Part shown: positions 25,141-36,573 of the stretch, piece by piece | Layout of the letters: the number at the start of each line of letters is the position of its first letter | How positions within the stretch are numbered: the stretch's first letter is position 1 | Assembly (NCBI GenBank): GCA_963969395.1 | Contig: OZ017802.1 | Location: 19,003,410-19,067,409 of the forward strand | DNA: 64,000 nucleotides | Origin: Pseudoscleropodium purum | Lineage: Eukaryota > Streptophyta > Bryopsida > Hypnales > Brachytheciaceae | Direction of reading: 5' to 3' | Made by a program: the position numbers and the translations under genes | The notes under the pieces: generated by a model | Told to the model about the DNA's origin: nothing | Seen by the model: the letters and a program-made list of their open reading frames with translations, nothing else | Databases searched by the model: none

Positions 25141-25388
25141 GAATATGGTTGTTGTACAATCCACTGAACTGTACGGGCGTTTTTCAGTTTCAGTTTTGCA
25201 TTTTATTGTTATTTTTTTGAAACAGTTTTGCAAAAGCTTAGAAATAATTCTAAACCAATTGCTCATTGCGTTTCCATGAGGTGGGGATGGATCCCAAAGG
25301 AAGATGCCTGTCGTACTTTCATTGGGGTTGCTTGCTTGTGCTTCAGGCAGGCAGGCCGTCCGTTGGGAACTGCACTGCAGCGGAACAC

Positions 25389-25410
25389 CTCTCTCTCTCT
25401 CTCTCTCTCT
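25389..25410. repeat. (CT)n microsatellite
   Basis: Eleven CT dinucleotides lie in a GC-richer patch (about 25260-25470). That patch has no recognisable gene. Confidence 0.95.
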
Positions 25411-25553
25411 GTGTCACCACCCGCCCGCCAGTGTCTGGCTCTTGACTTCGACTTCCTGCAATCAATAAATAACTGAACTGAAAACAGTGGCGATTGGATT
25501 CATGGATTTCAGCTCAGGAAAATAAGGTTTAAAAAAAAGAAACCCACTGTAAG

Positions 25554-25917
25554 GTAGAAGTATCTATTTCGGACAGGCTCCCTGGAGGCTAACCTATTGT
25601 GGACAACAACTGGATGCAATGGTCACTGAAGAAGATTCTTGGTTTGTACCTTCTCGTCCACTCATCTCTCTTCCCCCTTGGCCTAGGGAGAAGTGTCGGA
25701 GCAAACCACAATAGGTGAGTCTGTGAAATTGGAATGGATCTAGGTGTAAAATTTGCTTTCATGTTCAATGAAATATTCCTTTTGGGAGTAAGAATTTTGT
25801 TTTGAAGGGCATTTTTTCCACAACCTTATTTTTGCACACACGGAAGTCAATTCCCCTATGACTTTCCGATATCATCTAGTCTCAAATGCTTAAGTTATCC
25901 AAAATAGGTACTTTTAC
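25554..25917. mobile_element. R5 MITE (copy 1)
   Basis: The ends are GTAGAAGTATCTATTTCGG and CCAAAATAGGTACTTTTAC, imperfect inverted repeats of about 19 bp. The interior matches the copy at 30158-30529 over its full length, including TTGGCCTAGGGAGAAGTG and CCACAACCTTATTT. At 364 bp with no open frame it is non-autonomous. The target duplication was not resolved. Confidence 0.8.
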
Positions 25918-26023
25918 TTTATATTATATGTCACACCCATATGCAAGACACCAAATTCAACCTACAAAATGAACCTCGTGGATTGAATAGGATAATTTTG
26001 GGGCTCACCGCGGTATAAGTAAA

Positions 26024-26968
26024 TTAACCCCTAAATTCCCAAGGCCATTTTTTCTATCAAAAACCACTCAAAAACTGCTATTTTTGTTGTGTTCATCCAA
26101 GAATACAAAAAAAAAAAAAAAATCATTTTTTAAGTATCTAACCGTAGGATCTTCTACTTTACTTGTCTTAGTTCATATGGTAAAAATTTCATGAAGTTTG
26201 ACAGTATAAATTGGAAGATATTAGCATTCAAAGTTGAATAAGAAAGTTTTTTTGAACACTAGCTTGCAATTTCAAATGACTTTGATCGCCAATTGTGAAA
26301 TTTTTTTGCACTACAGACTTTGAATTAAAAAAAATTTATGTTGAAGAATTGAGTTGAAAGTTTAGGAAAATTTTAAAAAACAAAAAACACACTTGATTTT
26401 CATTCTTTAAAAAAAATGCTAAGTAGAAGTAGGTCTAAGATTGGAAAAAATAAATAAATCATTAATAACTCCAAGATGTGATTGAAAGACAATAATCCCA
26501 ATGGTGAGATTGTTTTAGCAATCAAACTCAACATTCTCAAAAAAAAATTGTGAATTTTTTTTAAATTGCATTCAGAAATGAACCCTACAAGTTATTTTTT
26601 CAAGAAGATGCTGAAATTGCCTGAAAAACAAAATTGTCTTCAACTTTCTCATTATTAGTCCAAATAGAACAAATCAAAGCTTCACATGTAGACAAAAAGA
26701 AAACATTTCAGGGGAATTTTTTTCTAAAATTTATTTTGATTTTTTGCAATTTTTTTTGTGGTGCCTGCTGAGTTTAGTTCTCAGGGTTTTTGTGGTATAA
26801 CTTTTGCTCATGGGCACCAATTGAAATAAAAATGATATTCCCACGTAGATAATCAGTTTTTCTATCTTATGGAAAAGTTTCAAAACAATTCACCAAAATT
26901 TGAGATCATAAAAACTTGCCGGAAATCTGATTTGTCCCCTGAGGGGACAATGGGAATTTAGGGGTTAA
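26024..26968 (+). mobile_element. R1-family element, subfamily with 18-bp TIR
   Basis: It starts TTAACCCCTAAATTCCCA and ends with the exact reverse complement TGGGAATTTAGGGGTTAA. At 945 bp it is close to the length of the 9588 copy. Interior similarity is lower, so it represents a separate subfamily sharing ends and the CACTCAAAAACTGC opening. No coding frame and no clear target duplication are present. An R4 arm follows immediately on its right. Confidence 0.8.
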
Positions 26969-27160
26969 AGCCCCCTATTTTGAGCCGCAATTAGGGTATG
27001 TTCTAAATCTCTCCAAATGAATTCAGGGTCTTTGATTGCAAATATGAATTCAAAATTTGCAAAATATTCTTTTATTTTTTGCAAAAAATAAAGAATTTCA
27101 GCATTTTCCTCAGGGGTGGAAAATCCTGCGTTTTCACCCTTAGTGGGGCGGATTTAGCGT
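26969..27160 (-). mobile_element. R4 element, left arm of an inverted pair
   Basis: This stretch is the reverse-complement counterpart of about 27500-27657. The shared core is ATATGAATTCAAAATTTGC, together with AAAGCCCCCTATTTTGAG at the outer end and CATTTTCCTCAGG at the inner end. The two arms could fold into a long hairpin with a loop of about 340 bp. Confidence 0.55.
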
Positions 27161-27267
27161 CTCAGTCGCCACCCATACTCGCTGTTTCTTCTTCTGAAGT
27201 TATTGAGCCAATTGAGGACCTACAGTAAGTTATTCTCCCCTCCAGTTGACTGATGAAATAGGGGCAG

Positions 27268-27285
27268 CAGCAGCAGCAGCGGCAG
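27268..27285. repeat. (CAG)n short trinucleotide run
   Basis: A run of five to six CAG-type units lies in the GC-rich loop between the R4 arms. The same loop has repeats of TACTGTAGTG (27332-27374) and a hairpin CCGTATA TCT TATACGG at 27402-27418. The apparent poly-alanine minus-strand frame comes from this run and is not called as a gene. Confidence 0.7.
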
Positions 27286-27488
27286 TGTAAGGAAAGGAAG
27301 CCTGTAACTTAGAGTAGGCCGGTAGAGTAGGGTGTACTGTAGTGTAGGCTCGGTACTGTAGTGTACTGTAGTGGGAATAATCATCCTGAACCCACAGAAG
27401 GCCGTATATCTTATACGGAGGGAGCGTCAAAGCTGGCTGGCAGAAGGAAGACTTGGCGCTGGCAGACAAACAAAAGGGTAGGCGGCAG

Positions 27489-27676
27489 TCGGGGTGAACT
27501 GGCCCCCTCGCTCCCTCCCTCAGGAAAACGCTGATTTTTTTTATTTTGCACGCATAGAAAAATTTGCAAATTTTGAATTCATATTTACAATCAGAGGCCC
27601 CAAATTAGCTTCAAGATGTGTGGTCTAGGTAACCCTGGAATGACTTTGAGGGGGCCAAGCGAGGGGATCATTTCAC
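27489..27676 (+). mobile_element. R4 MITE (copy 1)
   Basis: The ends GGGTGAACTGGCCCCCTCGC and GCGAGGGGATCATTTCACCC are inverted repeats of about 20 bp with few mismatches. The interior has AATTTTGAATTCATATTT and AGAGGCCCCAAATTAGCT. A second copy (30005-30610) shows the same ends and core. It is under 200 bp long without coding sequence. Confidence 0.65.
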
Positions 27677-27694
27677 CCTGACCAAGGTAAGTGT

Positions 27695-27930
27695 ATACAC
27701 CCAAAATCAACATGTACATGTGTGGAAGAAACAATTTTAGAACATCTACCAATATTTTTTTGGAAGGGGGGGGGGCATTCATAGCTTTGGTCATACACTA
27801 GCCAAGTGTTGTAACCTCTTTTAGTGCAGTGGAACCTCCTTTCACTTACCAATAAGAAAATATGAAAATTTGAGCAATCTAGTAATAGGAGTAATTAGAC
27901 ACAAAAGCCAAAAAGTGGTAGTTTTAGGGA
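27695..27930 (+). repeat. R8 dispersed repeat (copy 2)
   Basis: It matches 17850-18050 in word order (CAAAATCAACATGTAC, TTTTAGAACAT, AGTGCAGTGGAACCTCC, AAGAAAATATGAAAATTTGA). A G-run near 27767-27775 is private to this copy. Confidence 0.55.
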
Positions 27931-29835
27931 TATCCACCTTCTAATATAGTCAAGAAGTGAACCATAAAATTTTCCCAAAAATGTTTTATTTTGGTTTGGT
28001 TTTTGATAATTTACCGGTAGTTCAAGTCTTCAGGATTATTAACTACTAAGTGCTCAAATTAAATATGGTAAAACCACTTAAAATTTTTATAATGAATAAT
28101 TGTGATTTTTCCAAAAAAATGTACATCATTGATCATGTAGAAAATTCTTTCTCTTTTTTCATTCATATGTTATATGATTTTCTTCAAAGCTTTATCAATG
28201 AATATTAATTAAATGATGTATATGTTTGAAAACATTCAAAATCCATCTTGTGAATGGTTGAACACTTTGAGGTTAAACTTCCAATAATTTTAGCTAAAAA
28301 AAGATATTTTCCTTCATTTGATAATAAATAATATTGACTCTACTAAGTTATTATGCTACATATTCATGTAGGGCATTCTTTCATATTTTCATTCATATGA
28401 TTCCTAATTTTTCTTTAACTTCGTTCAATGGATATCAATTGTACGAGGTAGACTTTTCAAAACATATTTCATTCAACTGATGGAAATAAAAAATTTTGAA
28501 GTTATTGTAGTGATGACATTTAGATTGGAATTGGTTAAGGTGGTATTTTCAATGTATTGGCAAAGGTTTTTTGTATTGATAAAGGTTCCAACTCAAATGC
28601 CATATTTTAAGCATTATTTATTTAGGAGTCACTCTTGTCTATCTTTTCCTCTTCATTTTGACACTTCATCATCAAAGAGCTTTTTAAGATTCAAACATAT
28701 TTATAAATTTATTAAAGATTTAAAATATTTAAAAACGTGGAAAATTATGTTTCTAAAACCTCCAAAGTATGAAACCCTTTAGTCAATAACTAGGTGGATA
28801 GTGTAGAACATTGCTTTTTGATGAAAATAGAATTAAAGATACATTCTATATACTAATGTGATATTTGGGGCACCGATATAACATTTAAGTATATTACCAC
28901 TTTGCCACTTAAAAAAAAAATGAAAAAAATCCAATAGTGTAGAGTAAAAAGTACTAGAATCCAAGGGATATGGTTATACAATAAATGTTTGTAAGTCAAA
29001 ATTGTGTCCTTGTAAGCCTTTCAACTTTTAGAATCATGTCAACAAGTTTGTTGAGAGTATGTATACAAAATTAAAACCCAATTGGACCTATCTATCATGG
29101 CTACCTCCAATTGCCCTAAATTGCTTTTGTGTTGAAAAAAAATGATCTTTTGAGGTATAATTTTTTAATTGCAACTTGGATCGATGTAAAATTCTTTAGG
29201 CATCGAGCTAATATAGTAATCTGTAAAACACACCTTTGGTAGAAATTTCACAAGATTGCATTAAAAAACAACATTGCACCAGGATGGGCCTATTGATCCC
29301 AAAGTAGAAAATGGCTTGAAATCATGCCTCATTACTTGAAGGCCTTTAAGGGTTGAAGTACCCACACATTATCCCAATTTGTTCCAAGATGTGTGTCCTT
29401 GATCAGAAGGATTCCATTTGTTTCCTAAATGCATAAATTAAAATTGCCCTTGCTCCATATGGTTCCTTAGTACCAATGGGTCAGAGATTACTTGACTTCA
29501 GCAGTACCACATGTTGTTCTTTCTATAATAATCCCAGCAGCAACCCAGAAGTATGTTACTTGCGTACCCCCCCTTGTGAGAATATTTCTATTATTTATTT
29601 GTTTTTGAAAAAATTGGTCTTTTTTTTTACACCAATGAAATGGAATTTAATCGTAAGGTTTTTAATTCTTTTCTGAAGCAAAGGAACAGAACTGAAGGGC
29701 AGGAACTCAGGAAGCCACAAATTGAGCTTTTGCAAAAAGAAGGAACCAGCAAACACCTGCCTGCCCAAGGAATAATTCAATTCACGTCCTCAAAAGTAAG
29801 AATGGGTTGGAAAAAGATCATGAGTGAATTCTCCA
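27931..29835. other. AT-rich intergenic DNA
   Basis: A 100-codon frame at 28480-28782 (+) is AT-driven and has no motif. A weak minus-strand SINE-like tail may lie near 29600-29650. Nothing else is supported. Confidence 0.5.
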
Positions 29836-29923
29836 CCGGGGACTTGTTCCTCTGATTCTGTGTACCTTTTTCCTGTATCAATGGAAATTGTCCATGTGTT
29901 TAAAAAAAACAAAAACAAAAAAC
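29836..29923 (+). mobile_element. SINE-like element, family A (5'-truncated)
   Basis: Family A 3' words are present: GGGGACTTGTTCCTCTGATT, ATGGAAATTGTCCATG and TGTTTAAAAAAAACAAAAAC as the tail. A second, inverted family A fragment begins a few bases downstream. Confidence 0.65.
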
Positions 29924-29935
29924 ATTAAGTTATTA

Positions 29936-30004
29936 TTGTCTGTTTGTTGGCACAAATGAAATGCAATTTCATTGCAAGAATAACACACAAAGCCACAAGT
30001 GGCA
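29936..30004 (-). mobile_element. SINE-like element, family A deletion variant (inverted)
   Basis: The minus-strand reading matches the variant at 19168-19284: ACAAATGAAATGCAATTTC, ATTGCAAG, then AGCCACAAGTGG. It lies tail-to-tail with the copy at 29836. An R4 element begins directly after it. Confidence 0.5.
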
Positions 30005-30610
30005 GATGGGGTGAACTGACCCCTTCTTTGTCTCCCAAGGAAAAAGTTGAAATATTTTATTTGCCGTGCATGATACAAATTTGCAAATTTTGAATTCATA
30101 TTTCCTATTAGAGGCCCCAAATTAGCTAGGAGACACTTTGAGGATAAATTAATTATGATAGAAGTACCTATTTTGGGCAGGCCTCCTGTAATTGGTTCAT
30201 AGGCTAACCTATTATGTACAACAACTATATGCAATGGTCATTGAAAAAGATTTTTGGTTTGTACCTTTTCGTCCACTCATCTCTCTTCCTTCTTGGCCTA
30301 GGGAGAAGTGCCCAAGCTAACGACAATAGGTGAGTCTATGAAACTGGAATGGATTTGGTTGTAAAATTCACTTTTAAATTCAATAAAATAATCATTTTGG
30401 GAGAAAAAATTTCGATTTTTTTGCATTCTTCCACAACCTTATTTATGCACACATTAAACTCAGTTCCCTATGACTTTCCCACATCATCCAGGCTAAAAGG
30501 CATAAGTTATTTGAAATAGGTACTTCTACTTTAAACACAAAATAGGGGTCCTTTTTTCTATATGCACCTTAGGAATGACTTTGGGGAGCGAGCGAGGGGG
30601 TCAATTCACC
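30005..30610 (+). mobile_element. R4 MITE (copy 2), interrupted by R5
   Basis: The left end GGGGTGAACTGACCCCTTC and right end GCGAGGGGGTCAATTCACC are inverted repeats and match R4 copy 1. The core AATTTTGAATTCATATTT with AGAGGCCCCAAATTAGCT is also present. The element is split by a complete R5 MITE (30158-30529), so R4 is the older resident. Confidence 0.65.
30158..30529. mobile_element. R5 MITE (copy 2), nested in R4
   Basis: The ends ATAGAAGTACCTATTTTGGG and AAATAGGTACTTCTAC are inverted repeats. The interior matches copy 1 (25554-25917) almost throughout, including TTGGTTTGTACCTTTTCGTC. Its position inside R4 gives a relative insertion order. Confidence 0.8.
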
Positions 30611-30689
30611 TTGACCTGGGTGACCTAGTAGGGACAACCGGATACAAGACTACATCAGAGATGCAACAAAACACAACACTAGTGTATTG

Positions 30690-30850
30690 TACGCAAAGGT
30701 CATATTCGACAGAAACTAAGTCATTTTTGAAGCAAAAAAGTGTCACGTGTCACCTTGGAAATGGTCTGACATGACATGGACCTATGAGAAATTTGACGTG
30801 GAAACTCAATTTCGGCACTCAGGGTGCCAAGTCAGACCTTCATGTACGGC
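30690..30850 (+). repeat. R10 dispersed repeat (copy 1)
   Basis: Shared with 35790-35950 in order: AAGTCATTTTTG, GTGTCACGTGTCA, GACATGGACCTATGA and AGACCTTCATGTAC. This copy is GC-richer than the other. The class is unknown. The stretch to about 31450 is GC-richer DNA without a recognisable gene; a C/G-rich inverted repeat (CCTGGG and CCCAGG) lies at 30891-30921. Confidence 0.6.
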
Positions 30851-31989
30851 ATTGTTGCTCCTGAATGACAAGCACACAAGAGCTGACAGACCCTGGGATC
30901 CCGGGACCCCCGGACCCCCAGGTTGGGGTGTGACAACCCCTGAGTCCCCACCGGCCTTTTCTCGCTGAATTGTCATCATATGCCCATTTATTTGGAGAGA
31001 AGGAAACTGAAGTTCTCAGCCCATCACAATCTCAGAGACACCCCAGCCCAGGCAGGCTTTCTTAAATGGGTACAAAAGTGAATGTCTCAAGGGAATGGAT
31101 AGGCAGCAACTCCAATCACTTTATGCCCATCACTGTTGCTTCATCACAGGATTTCAAAACATCAAACCTGAAACAAGGTCTTCAATGAAATATTATGACT
31201 TAAGTTAATGGTAGGTCATCATGTCTCAACAAATTTGAATAGTAAAGCTACAAAAATAAAATAAAATAAATTCAACTTGTGCTAGGAAGCCAGATTGACT
31301 TTGTAAGTACCCTTAGGATTGGCAGTCTGATTTTTTTGGAACTCCCATTCCACTGTTGATTGGTGGGTTTCACCAGCACCAACTCCATGTGGAAGACAGC
31401 CTTTAGTAGAACGCAGGAGTATAGTATTGGGAATGTGTATACTAGACAAGAGTGTAGATGGGTAGCATTGTATTGATTTGTCCGATTAAGGTAGGTACTC
31501 CTAGAACCACCACTTTTTGCTATTGAGCCTATTTTCTATTATTAGACTGGTCAGATTTTCATTTCAAACTAGCATTTGGATATTGTGTATGCAAAAGTTT
31601 TTAAAGAACAAAGTTTGGTTCTAAAAGCATTTCTTCTACATGGGTATAGAACTTACTTTAGAGATGTATACATAATAGAGATTACGGTTGAAGGTGAGTG
31701 GCACATTTGGATGTACCTACCTTAGTGAGTGCGATGCTAATTATTCAAAGACACTTGGCTATTTTTGCAATACATTCAAATTAATTGAATGAATATTTTC
31801 ATAGTCGATTTTTTGGTAGTGATTCTAATTTTTTACCTTCTCTTGAGTGGGAGAAATGAGTGCCACAAGAAGTGTGTTTTGGTTCAATGTGTTTTGTAAA
31901 TAGATTTGAGATTCATTCTTTAAAAATAAGGAGAATCTAATTTTCAAAATTTTAATGTATCATAAAGTGTAACTTGAGATAATAATTTA

Positions 31990-32100
31990 ATAATGTCTTT
32001 AAAAAAAAAGTCACGATATGATCCATAGATCATATCCATATGGTTAGATCAATTGTTGCAAAACCAATCATTTTCATTCAAATCAAAAATCAAAAATTCA
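31990..32100 (+). repeat. R3 dispersed repeat (copy 1)
   Basis: Shared with 47630-47730: ATATGATCCATAGATCAT, ATATGGTTAGATCAA, AACCAAT and the following TTTTTTCAAATTTG. An isolated R1-like terminus (GTCCTTTAGGGGTTGAA) lies near 32460 with no clear partner. Confidence 0.45.
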
Positions 32101-32476
32101 ATTTTTTTTTCAAATTTGATGATATATTGAATATTTTCAAATTTCAAAAGAAAATTCCTTCTTGATCAAAATGCTAAGTTCTAATTATGGTGATTATAAA
32201 AGATTTTATTTTAATCATTTATTGAAGTTGTTTTTAGAGTTCATTTATAAAATACAAAAAGTTATTTTTTGTAGTGAAACATATTTGTACTCCATGAACT
32301 ACAAAATATTTGCAAAGTGTTTTTTTTTTAAATTAGTTTTGTAAAAATGTAAAAGGCCCGACACAAGAATTTACAAACATTTTTAATTGTATGAAAGAAA
32401 GATTTTGTATGCATGGAATAAGTTTGTGTTCATCTCTTATTTTGAACTTGACAGAGTGGTCCTTTAGGGGTTGAAT

Positions 32477-33751
32477 GTTTTACTTGAATCACAACTTTCA
32501 CACCCAATTTGGATGTGAAATCACTTCAAAGACTTCTTTCACATACAAAACACAAATAAATGAGATTTAAGGGTTTGAATCAACAACAAAAGAGTCTGTT
32601 ATGTATTTTATTTTCGAGAATTTTACAACATGTCATCAAGTTATAAATTTGAAAGTGTTTATCAAATTTTTAACTTCTTCATATATTATTCTAAAACATA
32701 TTCTCGGACATATTGGAATTGACTTTCAATTTTCAATAAGATTTCACAAAATATCAAAGTAATTCAACTTCTAAAGAACCATTGGTCCACTTAGTGAACC
32801 AATGAAATTTGGCATGTACCTATGATCTCAATTTTTAGTGTTCTTTTTTGCATTTTATTAAAAAGTGAGGTGACATATTAGCTTTTCAAAAGACATCTTT
32901 TCAATTGATGCTTGATAGCAAAAGTTATAGTACTAAAGCAAAACTACTCAAACCCATTTGAACAACAATAAAAAAAAAATTTAATGTGCTTTAAAAATAT
33001 TTGTATAGAATATATTTATATCTACTTGAAAAAAAATTATTCATTCCATTTGGACTAATAATGTGCAAGTAGTAAGCAATCAAATCATTATACTTCAAAA
33101 TAACATATAGGATGTGTTCTTGAATTCATGTTTCACAATTTTCAAAACAAAATGTATCCATAGGTGTGGATTGCTTGGGTACAACATTCTCACAAATGAA
33201 AAACTACGAGTGCTTTGTTTTTCACTTCAATCCATCTTGTACCTACTTGTATTCAACAATTCTCTTAAGAATGGAAAATCGATTTTTTCCCTAAATTTGT
33301 TTTCTAGACTCTCAATACAACTCTCCAATGTTAAAAAAATATTTAGAATTTATAGTACAGAATATCAAAATTAAGAGGATTTAAAGTTAGATAATCTACT
33401 ATAAAAGGTTATATATATATATACATACTTCGAACACTTATATATTGCAATGTACTACTAGTACACTAGGTCAAAAATTTTAAAATATTTTGCACACATT
33501 CTCATATCAACAACAAATAAGATCATATAGTCATACATATATTTTTCAAGTGTTGTTCGGTTTTTTCTCTTTCTCACTAGAAAAGGCAATTTTAGAATGA
33601 TATTTGTCAAAATACAGTTATAGAATATAGGGAGGTAAAACTAGGTATTGTGCTTAAATGCTTATTTGAATGATTACAAGACAAGGTATTATATGTATTT
33701 TGGCTTTGGTGCCTTGAGCACATAAAGATAAGGGTGTGCCCTCACTTAGCA
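32477..33751. other. AT-rich intergenic DNA
   Basis: No gene or clear repeat ends. Small chance frames only (for example 33114-33374 +, 86 codons, AT-driven). Confidence 0.5.
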
Positions 33752-34627
33752 TTAACCCCTAAAATTCTTTCATATTTAAAAGCCCAAAATTGCTCTAAAA
33801 GACTAATCTCCAAAGCAAGGTTAAAATCTTCATCTAAATTTATTTTTAACAAATCCAATCATAGAAACTTTTAATTAACTTCTTAGTATATTCTTTCCTA
33901 AAATTTTAGAATAGAAAACCTTACCAATTGCAAGATCATGGTGCTTGGATTTAAAAAAGAAGTGTTTTCAACTCTTTCCAAATGATAAGATTTCATCTTT
34001 CAACCATTTTACCCCAAAATGTGAAGATCCTACAACTTATTATTTTCCATAAAATGTTGAAGAAATAAGTTTGGAATATACATAAAGAATTTTTTTTAAA
34101 TTCTTATTCAAATTGGAAAAAAAATAGTAGAAGAAAGAAGTAGAGGATCATTCAAAATACTAAATTGTTATGAATTTAGTTAAATGGAATTGAAAAATGC
34201 CAATTCCAATGATTGTAGTGTTTTAATAAACATTTTACATCCTGTGATTTTATTTTTTTTAAGAAATACTGAAAATTGAGTTAAATAAAGCACTTCAAAG
34301 TTTATTTTAGAATAGAGATCCAATAACTACTTGAAAACAAAACTCCTCATAACTTTCATCTCATTAATCAAAATGGAATGATCCAAAGCTTTCAATGTAT
34401 ATATAAGTATAAAAAAAAATTTCAAATTTTAGTTTATGAAAATGATTTCTTTTTAATATCTTGAGGTACCTGGGTTGAAAAAAAAAATATGGAAATTATT
34501 GTACCTTAAGCTACTCCTCAATTATAGGATGTGTAAAAATTTTAAAGAATTTTTTTTTTCATTTGCAATGAATTGCCCAAAATTGCCTTGTTGCCAAAAA
34601 ATTGCAATTTGGTCCTTTAGAGGTGAA
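33752..34627 (+). mobile_element. R1-family element
   Basis: It starts TTAACCCCTAAAATTC and ends with a mutated terminus, GTCCTTTAGAGGTGAA. Interior words match the copies at 36574 and 39797 (CATAACTTTCATCTCATTAA, TTCAAAGTTTATTTTAGA, ATGCCAATTCCAATG). No coding frame and no clear target duplication. Confidence 0.75.
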
Positions 34628-34707
34628 GAATAGTGTTACTTTCACCTCAAAAACACCAACCAATCCTACTCACAAAAACACTAGCTACACCTTCCAAAAA
34701 ATAAAAG

Positions 34708-34764
34708 CCCCCCCCCCGTCCACCACCCCCACCCCCACCACACACACACATACACATACACACT
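34708..34764. repeat. C-rich tract followed by (CA)n
   Basis: A run of ten C residues (34708-34717) is followed by two five-C runs and then CA dinucleotides to 34764. The minus strand has potential to form a G-quadruplex. It lies just outside the R1 copy. From 34765 to 35070 there is an imperfect repeat of TATGAGAGATT-type words (about 34910-34980). Confidence 0.8.
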
Positions 34765-35071
34765 TAAAGAGCATATATAAATATGATTTACAATTATGAT
34801 TACAATTACAAATATGGATACAAGTACATACTTTGTAATCCCATATTATTTGCCAAAACGAAGAATCCAAAACTTTATGTCTTGAAATTGCAAAAATTCC
34901 AAAATTCTAGATATGAGAGATTCCAGAAATTTCAAGTACGGAGAGATTATGAAAATTCCAAATATGAGAGATTTCAGAGATGATACCCTTTTAAAAAAAA
35001 AAATTGACCACAACCCAAAATTTGACATGCGAATCCTTCAAATATTTTTCTTTAGTGGTGTATTTGCTCCG

Positions 35072-35199
35072 AGTCCTGGATAGTCTAGTGACTAAAAGTT
35101 ACTATCCACACTTGTGGCCGGGGTTTTGTCCTCTGGTTGTCTGTACTGTTTCCCCTTGCAATGGGAATTGTCTATGTGTTTCAAAAAAATGAAATAAAA
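35072..35199 (+). mobile_element. SINE-like element, family A, near full-length
   Basis: This is the most complete family A copy. A tRNA-like A box (TAGTCTAGTGACTA, 35081-35094) is followed about 30 bp later by a B-box-like GGGGTTTTGTCC (35120-35131). Then comes a body (TTGCAATGGGAATTGTC), TATGTGTTTC and an A-rich tail. The A-box/B-box spacing and A-rich end fit a tRNA-derived SINE moved by a LINE. The target duplication was not resolved. Confidence 0.7.
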
Positions 35200-35789
35200 C
35201 AATTAATGTTACTATTCACACAAATACACCAACCACAACAATTCTGCAGCATTTGAAGATGGAATTTTTTTTTGAAAACATACAACCTTTGGGGGCCCCA
35301 CAAACATGGCAAATTTTCATGCATGATTGAAGTCATACAGGTACTGGATTTTTTTTGTAGGGGGGATTCAATAGATGCTTGGACCACCTGACTATGGATC
35401 TGAGATTGGGCCCAAGGTATGTGCATTCCCAACCACCACCTGAAATGTACAGAATGCATTCATTTCAACTTCCAATCCAGGGTCAACGTCAGGGCTTTTT
35501 AAAAAAAAATCTATGAAGTGCCAAAGAGGTGATATAAAATGTTATAGTAGTGCTCTGAATTTCAACATTCATACACATATTGGATAGAAAATATCATATA
35601 AGTATATATTACAAATCTATAATTAAGTTTTCATCTACAATTTGCCGATTGCCTCCAAGTGTTTTTTTTTTCTTAATTTGAAGTTTCTAGCAAAAAACTT
35701 CATAAATTGTCATCATTTTTCAGCCAATTTCTTTTTGGTGCAATCTGTTACTACAAAGCCAAATAAAAGAAGCCCTGGTCCACATATCC

Positions 35790-35950
35790 TACATAAAGGT
35801 CAGACTTGAGAATAATTGAGTCATTTTTGTGAAAAAAATGTCACATGTCATGTTGTGAATGGTGTGAGATGACTTGGACCTTTGAAAATCTGACATGGGA
35901 ATTCAATTTTGACACATGAGATGTTGAATTAGACCTTCATGTACTGTACA
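35790..35950 (+). repeat. R10 dispersed repeat (copy 2)
   Basis: It matches 30690-30850 (TGAGTCATTTTTGTG, ATGTCACATGTCA, GACTTGGACCTTTGA, TAGACCTTCATGTACTG). The AT shift relative to copy 1 is largely C-to-T and G-to-A, as expected from decay of methylated cytosine. Between 35200 and 35790 I see no gene; a minus frame at 35181-35459 has no domain. Confidence 0.6.
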
Positions 35951-36194
35951 ATACCTTATTCGGATCAGGGTTACAAGACTCTGAGGACGATTCAATCAAA
36001 GTTGCAAGGCAAGAAAATGGAAGTTCTTGAAGCACTAACTTAGTTTTTGGCAACACTCATTGATCAAGTTGCTCAAATTGGGGCCCAAGTAACCTTGCTG
36101 AATTTAACTTATGAAATGTCCAAGGCACCAAATTTTGAAGTTAGAATTAAATCTCAGTAAGTTAGTATTTTTAGTATGTTTTATTTAAAACAAA

Positions 36195-36500
36195 TTCTTT
36201 TTTGAATTTTAGTTTTAACATCAAAAATCTAATTTTGAAAATAAATGATTATGATTTTTCTATTCAAGATTTTGTGCAAGGGAGTTCATTGTAAATCTTG
36301 AATTTCTAGTGTTGAAGGCTATTGGAAACAAGTCTCAAATACACTAGATCTCGGAGGAAAAAATTGCATTAAAAATTCATTTAATTTTTTTTTTAAAGTA
36401 GATTTTGAAAAGCCCTAAATTGATTGAAGTTAAGTATGTTATGTCCTTTCAATTCATATTTTTTTGGGTAACCTCGAATTTAAATTTGATGTATGAAAAA
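36195..36500 (+). repeat. R9 dispersed repeat (copy 2)
   Basis: It matches 22985-23275 (AAAAATCTAATTTTGAAAAT, AAGATTTTGTGCAAGG, TAGTGTTGAAGGCTATTGGA). It carries a small extra AT-rich segment near 36360-36400. Confidence 0.6.
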
Positions 36501-36573
36501 ATCTTATGAAAGTTAAAAAAATATTGGCTTTTTGTTCAATTTAGAGGAGGAATTGAATAAATTTTATCTTAAT

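Noticed and set aside
25033..25266. Minus-strand frame with poly-isoleucine
   Set aside because: It is a translation of the (ATT)n microsatellite.
27230..27469. 79-codon minus-strand frame with poly-alanine
   Set aside because: It is produced by the (CAG)n run and TACTGTAGTG repeats between the R4 arms.
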